Positions 58,797 through 64,000 of a DNA stretch of 64,000 bases are shown here, piece after piece; position 1 is the first letter of the stretch; each line of letters opens with the position of its first letter. Made by a program: the position numbers and the translations under genes. Below the pieces are notes generated by a model. The model worked only from the letters and a program-made list of their open reading frames with translations. It ran no database searches and was not told the DNA's origin. Source of the DNA: Listeria monocytogenes (lineage in GTDB: Bacteria > Bacillota > Bacilli > Lactobacillales > Listeriaceae); assembly GCF_900187225.1 (NCBI RefSeq), contig NZ_LT906436.1:2791501-2855500 (forward strand). The letters run 5' to 3'.

Positions 58797-60791
58797 TTAT
58801 TTAAATAACTTGCCTAATTTCTTGAACAAACCATCCTCAATGATATCAATACCGATACCCCAGTTACTCTTGAGAATTTCTTTATTAGCTTCAACATATT
58901 CTTCCAAATCCTTCTCTTTAATAGTAAGGTTGTGATATGGACGATATTCTAAATAACAAGAAGCTCCGTTTTTGTGAATTTTCTTCGTCATACGATGGTT
59001 CAAATACTTAGATTTGATGTCACATTCTTGACGTGTGTAGCGTTCTTGCTGATCAATTGATTTATCTGTCGTCAAATGAAGTTCTGTTTTGATGACATTC
59101 CGATCAATCCAATATGGAAAATCCTTATGAAAATGTTTTTCCGCACCATCATCAATAAAATTATTCCAGTTCCAAAAATGTAAATAACGCTTTTTATTTT
59201 CTACAATATATGGATCGGAAATAGTTGCTTTATAAATTATAGAAAGCTCATTTAAGTCTTTATTATCTTCCACAATTTGAATGGATGTATTACTAAAATG
59301 ACTATCAACTTCATTTTCTTCATATTTTTTATATAAAGTCATATTGCTATAAATCGCAAAATTATATCGATTGATAATGTCTTTATTGGAATCATTTTTA
59401 AACATTTCTCGTGACCCGTTTGCCATTCCACCGCGTAATTTTCTTTCAAAAGTAATTTCAGCCGCATTATCTTTCACATCGCAGTAAACCACTTCTTCCA
59501 CAGATGGAATTTCATCTTGAAACGGCTCTTGTTTTTGCAATTCCGCCCCTGGTTTAATTTCCAAATAATACATAAAACTATTTTTTTGACGATTAGCCAA
59601 AAACCCTTGATCACTACTCATCGTAGCATCGATAAAGTAGACTTGATTATTATGCGTTATTTTTAAAATCGCATGGTTAAAGTTGAATGGTGACGGTGTA
59701 TAAACTGGTAGGAATACATCACTACCATAGTTAACCAAAATAAGCTCTGAATTCACGCCTAAATAATCTAAAATCACTTTCAAAAGAACTGTTTTCGCTT
59801 TACAATCCCCTTGTTTCGTTTTATAAGTCACCTCTGCAGCTTGAGGCTCATGACCATCCATCTCTGTTTCATTATATAAATAGTACACTTCTTTTTGAAC
59901 AAAATCGATGGCATGCTTGATTTTATGGTCTAATGTCGGTAACGCATCTAGTTCAGTTACTATATCAGCCGCAAATTCAGCAAGGTTTACTTGATAGAAT
60001 TTTTGATAAATGTCACTGATTGTTTTTGTGATTTGCGGATACGTCTGCTCCGTAACAAAATCAACAAACGGTGTAATTTCAAGTTCTTTGGCATCTTCTC
60101 CAATATAATCTTCTTTTTCGATTGTATAAGATTCGTTATGTTCAACCATAACCTTGTCTTTTTCTAAAATGGTGCCTGCTTCATCTCGGAAATAATGGAA
60201 ATTCGCTTCTAATTTCTTCTCCGTTTCATTTTTCAATTCAAAACGGTATTTTCCATAAGCCCAGTATGAATTTGGCGCTGAATAAATCCAGCGGAAAAAG
60301 TCATTGCGAATGCTACTTTCTTCATATTTACGCTCAATTGTCGTTTCCACAATAAAGATATCATTTAAATGTAAGTCACGAATAAGTACTGTCACTTTTT
60401 TCTCATCATTAAAACTCGCTTGATTTTCATCACGAACATAGTCAAGTACTTTTACATTAATGTCATCCAATTTATCAATCACTTTACCATCACGAACAAC
60501 AGATAAAGTGTGAATGTACAATACCTCTTCTTCTGATAAAATAAAACTCGTTTTGCCGGCTGAATTGAGCATATTCGGTTCATTTAATGTATATGCCATC
60601 GAAGTATAACTCGTGCGCGAATTTGGTTTAGCCGTTTCTACGATATTACACCAGAAGCAGTAATCACGTTCTTGCGCAATCTGTGCATCGTAAAAAGTTT
60701 TATCTTGTGTCTTTAACCAAGAATCAATGTTTTCTTGTTTTGTTTCAGGAGAACTTAACTCTGGTTTTATAAAATAATATTCTTTTGTCAT
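58797..60791 (-). CDS. DUF3857 and transglutaminase-like protein, cytosolic
   Basis: A 664-residue soluble protein without signal peptide or membrane helix. Residues about 50-220 resemble a DUF3857 beta domain (LHLNDIFIVETTIERKYEES). About 290-410 is a transglutaminase-like papain fold: Cys in YKTKQGDCKAKTVLLKVILD, His in FNFNHAILKI and Asp in YFIDATMSSD. The C-terminus is beta-rich. Close relatives in Gram-negative bacteria are exported; this one appears to stay inside, and no partner gene adjoins it. Possible peptidase or amidase; substrate unknown. A candidate promoter upstream has TAGAAT at 60831-60836. Confidence 0.78.
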   Translation of the reverse strand: MTKEYYFIKPELSSPETKQENIDSWLKTQDKTFYDAQIAQERDYCFWCNIVETAKPNSRTSYTSMAYTLNEPNMLNSAGKTSFILSEEEVLYIHTLSVVRDGKVIDKLDDINVKVLDYVRDENQASFNDEKKVTVLIRDLHLNDIFIVETTIERKYEESSIRNDFFRWIYSAPNSYWAYGKYRFELKNETEKKLEANFHYFRDEAGTILEKDKVMVEHNESYTIEKEDYIGEDAKELEITPFVDFVTEQTYPQITKTISDIYQKFYQVNLAEFAADIVTELDALPTLDHKIKHAIDFVQKEVYYLYNETEMDGHEPQAAEVTYKTKQGDCKAKTVLLKVILDYLGVNSELILVNYGSDVFLPVYTPSPFNFNHAILKITHNNQVYFIDATMSSDQGFLANRQKNSFMYYLEIKPGAELQKQEPFQDEIPSVEEVVYCDVKDNAAEITFERKLRGGMANGSREMFKNDSNKDIINRYNFAIYSNMTLYKKYEENEVDSHFSNTSIQIVEDNKDLNELSIIYKATISDPYIVENKKRYLHFWNWNNFIDDGAEKHFHKDFPYWIDRNVIKTELHLTTDKSIDQQERYTRQECDIKSKYLNHRMTKKIHKNGASCYLEYRPYHNLTIKEKDLEEYVEANKEILKSNWGIGIDIIEDGLFKKLGKLFK

Positions 60792-60926
60792 TGTGTAATC
60801 TCCTTAAGTGTTTTAGATAATCTTATTCTAGCAATAAGTAAATAGAACAAACAAGGCAAAATCTTTATGATATCGTAACTTTTGGTTTATCTACACTATT
60901 TAGTAAAAAAATCGACACATTTACTA

Positions 60927-61466
60927 CTAAATTTCATCTATCCACGAAAACAATTGCACATCTTGGTATGTCTCACCAATTTTTTCATAATCTCGCAGTA
61001 AACCTTCCTCCGAAAAACCAAGCTTTTCTAACAATGCTATAGAAGCACTATTTCTTGGGTCTACTTTTGCTTCAATTCGGTGCAATTCAAATGATTCTTT
61101 TCCCCATTCCATCAACGCTCTCACTGCTTCCGTCGCATAACCACGTTTCCAAAAGCGTGTACCTAAATCATAGGCAATTTCTGCACGATGGTTTTCATGA
61201 TCAATATAATTAAAGCCGCATGTACCAATGATTTCCTCTGTTGCTTGCAAAATAATCACACATCGAAGTGCCTTTCCTTCAATTTCTAGTTGTCGTAGCA
61301 TCCGAATCATTTCTTCAACCGGCTGCAAACTTTGGAAAGGTTCAATATTCATATATCTAGTAACAGAATCATCTGACCAATAGCCAAACAATATTTCTGT
61401 ATCAGCTAACGTCATTTCGCTTAAAAAAAGTCGTTCCGTTTTTATCATTTGCTTCCGATTTTCCAT
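60927..61466 (-). CDS. GNAT-family N-acetyltransferase (RimJ/RimL-like)
   Basis: A 179-residue acetyltransferase. It starts ENRKQMIKTERLFLSEMTLA; the acetyl-CoA loop is AYDLGTRFWKRGYATEAVRA (R/QxxGxA-like), followed by VDPRNSASIALLEKLGFSEE, the classical motif B. GGGGG precedes ATG 61466. Substrate may be a ribosomal protein N-terminus or an amino-containing metabolite. Monocistronic; 60792-60926 upstream of the next gene shows only a weak TTTAGTA/TACTAAA inverted repeat. Confidence 0.88.
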   Translation of the reverse strand: MENRKQMIKTERLFLSEMTLADTEILFGYWSDDSVTRYMNIEPFQSLQPVEEMIRMLRQLEIEGKALRCVIILQATEEIIGTCGFNYIDHENHRAEIAYDLGTRFWKRGYATEAVRALMEWGKESFELHRIEAKVDPRNSASIALLEKLGFSEEGLLRDYEKIGETYQDVQLFSWIDEI

Positions 61467-61525
61467 ACGTTAACCCCCGCCCTTTTAATAAAAGAAGCTT
61501 ATCAAATCTTACTCGCAAAGTAAAA

Positions 61526-61541
61526 TGTTTCACGTGAAACA
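61526..61541. promoter_or_regulatory. parS: parS centromere site 8
   Basis: Perfect TGTTTCACGTGAAACA in the divergent gap between the GNAT and MFS genes. Confidence 0.95.
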
Positions 61542-61620
61542 TTTGCTCTTTCTTTATCATCCGAGTTTTTAGGTTTATAATGGAAAATAGCTCAAAAAGC
61601 TTCAAAAAGGAGAATGATTC

Positions 61621-63033
61621 ATGGAACAGACGAATAAACGTAATACTTTAGCACTTATTTCAATTATGCTTGGAGCTTTTATTTCATTATTAGATACAAC
61701 AATCGTTAATGTGGCCTTGCCTGATATTACGACGGCCCTACATGCGACAAGCGAGACGATTGAGTGGGTAATTTCAGGCTATGCGCTTGCTTTTGGGCTT
61801 GTACTTATTTTAGCTGGTCGACTTGGGGATAAATTTGGCCGAAAAAACATCTACATTATCGGGATTACGCTATTTCTAATTATGAGTGTGACAGCTGGTT
61901 TTGCAGATTCAGAAAATAGTCTAATTATTTCCCGGGTAATACAAGGACTTGCTGCCGGATTATTTTTCCCGCAAATCAACGCCACAATTATGGATATGTA
62001 TTCTGGGAAAAGCCTTGGGAAAATCTTCGGAATTCTTGGCTCTGTTATTGGTGTAGGAACTGCCATCGGACCTCTTACAGGAGGACTTTTAATTGAACTG
62101 TTCGGAGCTACAAATGGTTGGCGCGCAGTTTTCTTCGTTAACGTACCTTTTGTGTTAGTAACGCTCGTCCTAGCAATGCTTTATCTTCCCAAAAGAACTG
62201 TTTCCACGAAAAAAATCAGCTTCGATTTACCTGGAGTTGGGCTACTGACAATTGCACTCTTACTATTACTTTTCCCACTTATTTCAAATGGTGCAAATGA
62301 TTTCAAACCAGTGGATTACTTTTTAATGGCGCTATCTATTCCACTATTTATTATTCTTTATAAATGGAGCGTCTACCAAGAAAAGAAAGGAAATCAGCCA
62401 TTAATTGCACCTAATCTTCTTAAAAACAATCAATTTGTTTCAGGTATGCTCTTATCGCTTGTTTACTTTGCTGCTTTTACAAGTATTTTCTTTGTCCTAT
62501 CTCTAACTTGGCAAACTGGCTTCGACCGGTCTGCTATTTTATCTGGACTTGCTATTAGTCCTTTTGCATTAGGTAGTGTGCTCGCCGCATCTAATAGTTA
62601 CCGGCTTATTCCACTACTCGGAAGAAAACTCTTAATGCTTGGAGTCACACTCGTTATTGTCGGTCTTGGCACCGTGTCTATTGTTTTCCATTTGAACGAC
62701 GGCGCTTTCTCTGCTTGGCTTTTATTCTTACCCCTCTTCATCGCTGGCATTGGTAGTGGTTTGACTATTGCACCATTGAATAGTTTTACCCTTTCCACTG
62801 TGACTGGTATAGATCGCGGTGGAGCTAGTGGTATGTTTAATACAGCGCAGCGAATTGGTTCGTCCTTTGGGATTGCTGTTGTTGGCTCAGTCTTCTTCCG
62901 CACACTTGGAAATACTGCCACTACTTCAAAAGCAAGCGCCTTTTCCGACAGTTTGCAAATGAGCATGTATGTCAATATTGTTCTACTTGTTGTTTGTTTC
63001 CTACTTGTATTCCGGTTACCGAAAAATATTTAA
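61621..63033 (+). CDS. MFS drug exporter, DHA2 family (14 TM)
   Basis: A 470-residue EmrB/QacA-like permease. Features: LDTTIVNVALPDITTALHAT (helix 1 motif D), ILAGRLGDKFGRKNIYIIGI (motif A), VIQGLAAGLFFPQINATIMD (motif B) and GSVIGVGTAIGPLTGGLL (antiporter motif C). AAAAAGGAG precedes ATG 61621. Exports a cationic or amphipathic compound by proton antiport (family knowledge). A Noc-like site lies inside the gene. Confidence 0.92.
   Translation: MEQTNKRNTLALISIMLGAFISLLDTTIVNVALPDITTALHATSETIEWVISGYALAFGLVLILAGRLGDKFGRKNIYIIGITLFLIMSVTAGFADSENSLIISRVIQGLAAGLFFPQINATIMDMYSGKSLGKIFGILGSVIGVGTAIGPLTGGLLIELFGATNGWRAVFFVNVPFVLVTLVLAMLYLPKRTVSTKKISFDLPGVGLLTIALLLLLFPLISNGANDFKPVDYFLMALSIPLFIILYKWSVYQEKKGNQPLIAPNLLKNNQFVSGMLLSLVYFAAFTSIFFVLSLTWQTGFDRSAILSGLAISPFALGSVLAASNSYRLIPLLGRKLLMLGVTLVIVGLGTVSIVFHLNDGAFSAWLLFLPLFIAGIGSGLTIAPLNSFTLSTVTGIDRGGASGMFNTAQRIGSSFGIAVVGSVFFRTLGNTATTSKASAFSDSLQMSMYVNIVLLVVCFLLVFRLPKNI
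61926..61941. promoter_or_regulatory. Candidate Noc-binding site 2
   Basis: TATTTCCCGGGTAATA, identical to 39714-39729 and one base from the Bacillus Noc consensus. It lies within the MFS gene. Confidence 0.55.
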
Positions 63034-63072
63034 AAAAGAGACATGACTTTGCGTTAAAGTCATGTCTCTTTT
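63034..63072. terminator. Bidirectional terminator between MFS and rhaM
   Basis: AAAAGAGACATGACTTT (63034-63050) pairs perfectly with AAAGTCATGTCTCTTTT (63056-63072). Confidence 0.93.
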
Positions 63073-63073
63073 C

Positions 63074-63388
63074 TTATGCTAAATAGAAAACTTCTTTTAA
63101 ATCAACCGCGACCGGGCTGTTATTAGGATTTGATTTCATAATTGGAGCCATATATTCCCACCATTTTTGACAAATTTCTGTTTCTGCTATTTTGTCATAA
63201 ATGGCTTTATCCTCGACTTCCACATAAGCAAACAATGTATCAGTCTTTTCATCTAGAAATATCGAATAGTTAGCTGCTCCATGTGCTTTTAAAGCCTCTT
63301 TCATTTCTGGCCAAAGTTCGTCGTGTCTTTTTTTATATTCTTCTTTATTACCAGGATATAAATACATAATAGATGCCACTCGTTCCAT
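63074..63388 (-). CDS. rhaM: L-rhamnose mutarotase
   Basis: A 104-residue YiiL/RhaM protein that interconverts alpha- and beta-L-rhamnose. Hallmarks are [20 protein letters not shown] (catalytic His in KRHDELWP), [20 protein letters not shown] and the tryptophan pair in [12 protein letters not shown]. It follows rhaD by 12 bases and is the last gene of the rha operon, whose other genes extend beyond the window. Confidence 0.93.
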   Translation of the reverse strand: MERVASIMYLYPGNKEEYKKRHDELWPEMKEALKAHGAANYSIFLDEKTDTLFAYVEVEDKAIYDKIAETEICQKWWEYMAPIMKSNPNNSPVAVDLKEVFYLA

Positions 63389-63400
63389 TATTGTTACCTC

Positions 63401-64000
63401 CTAATTATTTAAATAACCTGCCTTTGCTTCAACGCCAAATCTTTCACCTAGTGCTTTCAATTGTTCATCTGTAATCGCTTGTTTAATACCGCCTTGTGAC
63501 ATCACAATAGTATAAACTTCTGCTGCTTTCTCCGCGGTTTCAATTAATCCAAATGTTTCATCCATTGATTGTCCCGCACCATAAATTCCGTGATGTGGCC
63601 AAACAATTAAACGATTTTCCTTCATTTTTTCAGATGTAGCTTCTCCAATTTCATTCGTACCAGGAACCAGCCAAGGAATAATCCCAACACCTTCTGGAAA
63701 AACGACTAAACATTCCGTACACATTTGCCATAAAGTTCTTGTAAATGCTCGTTCCGTCAGCTCATGTGTAAATGTCATCGCGAGCAAATGAGTAGCGTGA
63801 CAATGCATAACAACGCGGTTTTCCGGATCCACAGAAAGTCTTGCAATGTGACTCATAAAATGCGCTGGAAGTTCACTCGTTGGCAGTCCGCCGTCTGTAT
63901 AGCCCCACAACAAATGAACAGCTTTCCCGTCTTCACTCACTTGAATTACACCTAAATTCACAGCTGGAGCTTCTTCAACATTTTTAAAATATTTACCCGA
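63401..64000 (-). CDS. rhaD: Rhamnulose-1-phosphate aldolase (partial, N-terminus outside window)
   Basis: A class II aldolase that splits L-rhamnulose 1-phosphate into dihydroxyacetone phosphate and L-lactaldehyde. The frame is open to the window edge, beginning [20 protein letters not shown], so the GTG at 63961 is an internal Val codon. About 200 of roughly 270 residues are visible. Zn ligands lie in [15 protein letters not shown] and [20 protein letters not shown]. It precedes rhaM in the same operon. Confidence 0.94.
   Translation of the reverse strand, partial: SGKYFKNVEEAPAVNLGVIQVSEDGKAVHLLWGYTDGGLPTSELPAHFMSHIARLSVDPENRVVMHCHATHLLAMTFTHELTERAFTRTLWQMCTECLVVFPEGVGIIPWLVPGTNEIGEATSEKMKENRLIVWPHHGIYGAGQSMDETFGLIETAEKAAEVYTIVMSQGGIKQAITDEQLKALGERFGVEAKAGYLNN

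Noticed and set aside
1..64000. CRISPR arrays, prophage genes, rRNA operons, complete oriC
   Set aside because: No regularly spaced direct repeats with unique spacers, no phage structural or integrase genes, no rRNA, and neither dnaA nor rpmH is in the window.

Overview
The window is low-GC Firmicute DNA and almost certainly comes from Listeria monocytogenes. The main evidence is an 851-residue cysteine-rich LRR/MucBP/LPKTG internalin matching InlJ, a bvrABC beta-glucoside PTS locus, catalase, and the origin-proximal genes parB-parA, noc, rsmG, mnmG and mnmE. Eight copies of the parS core GTTTCACGTGAAAC show that the window lies close to the replication origin, on the replichore where most genes run on the minus strand. 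TTG and GTG starts behind good Shine-Dalgarno sequences are frequent.

Layout. 1-119: start of a minus-strand regulator. 0.3-5.8 kb: catalase with a PerR-like box, then bvrA-bvrB-bvrC with a clear promoter and a RAT/terminator switch between bvrA and bvrB. 5.9-10.1 kb: DUF951 protein, parB, parA, a toxin-like/XRE fusion, a small membrane protein and noc. 10.2-16.4 kb: a seven-gene PTS operon (nanE epimerase, Gfo/Idh dehydrogenase, EIIBC, HAD phosphatase, EIIA, ROK kinase, RpiR regulator) behind one promoter with paired palindromes. 16.5-24.2 kb: rsmG, a compact type VII secretion lipase module, then mnmG and mnmE. 24.2-24.6 kb: a gene-free stretch with clustered DnaA-box-like 9-mers. 24.6-32.9 kb: lipoprotein DD-carboxypeptidase, SMUG2-like glycosylase, divergent TetR/SDR pair, two MFS transporters and two M20 amidohydrolases. 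32.9-45.6 kb: AraC-GH39 fusion, inlJ, DUF1015, serA-serC, MarR-MFS, nitroreductase, thioredoxin. 45.7-58.7 kb: an 11-gene minus-strand glucoside catabolic operon and a divergent LacI gene that matches Escherichia coli ycjM-W nearly gene for gene, plus a glycerate kinase. 58.7-64 kb: tRNA-Val(GAC), a transglutaminase-like protein, GNAT, a 14-TM MFS exporter, and the start of a rhamnose locus (rhaM, partial rhaD).

Most notable system. The genes at 17.38-20.76 kb form overlapping units: a membrane-anchored DUF1310-like protein, a lipase with an N-terminal GHSLG catalytic domain and a C-terminal helical region, then two small helical proteins. This matches the reverse-orientation T7SS lipase system known from Staphylococcus aureus (TslA, immunity TilA, partners TlaA1/TlaA2). 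Upstream are two more copies of the putative immunity gene, and one of them is still fused by an ATGA overlap to a frameshifted stub of a second lipase N-terminus. This is a fossil of an earlier lipase-immunity cassette.

The second notable system is the ycj-like operon. A GH13_18 phosphorylase, a GH65 phosphorylase, beta-phosphoglucomutase, three sugar-inverting enzymes (dehydrogenase, TIM-barrel epimerase, dehydrogenase) and an ABC importer without its own ATPase sit next to glycerate kinase, which suggests growth on glucosylglycerate-type compounds and unusual glucosides.
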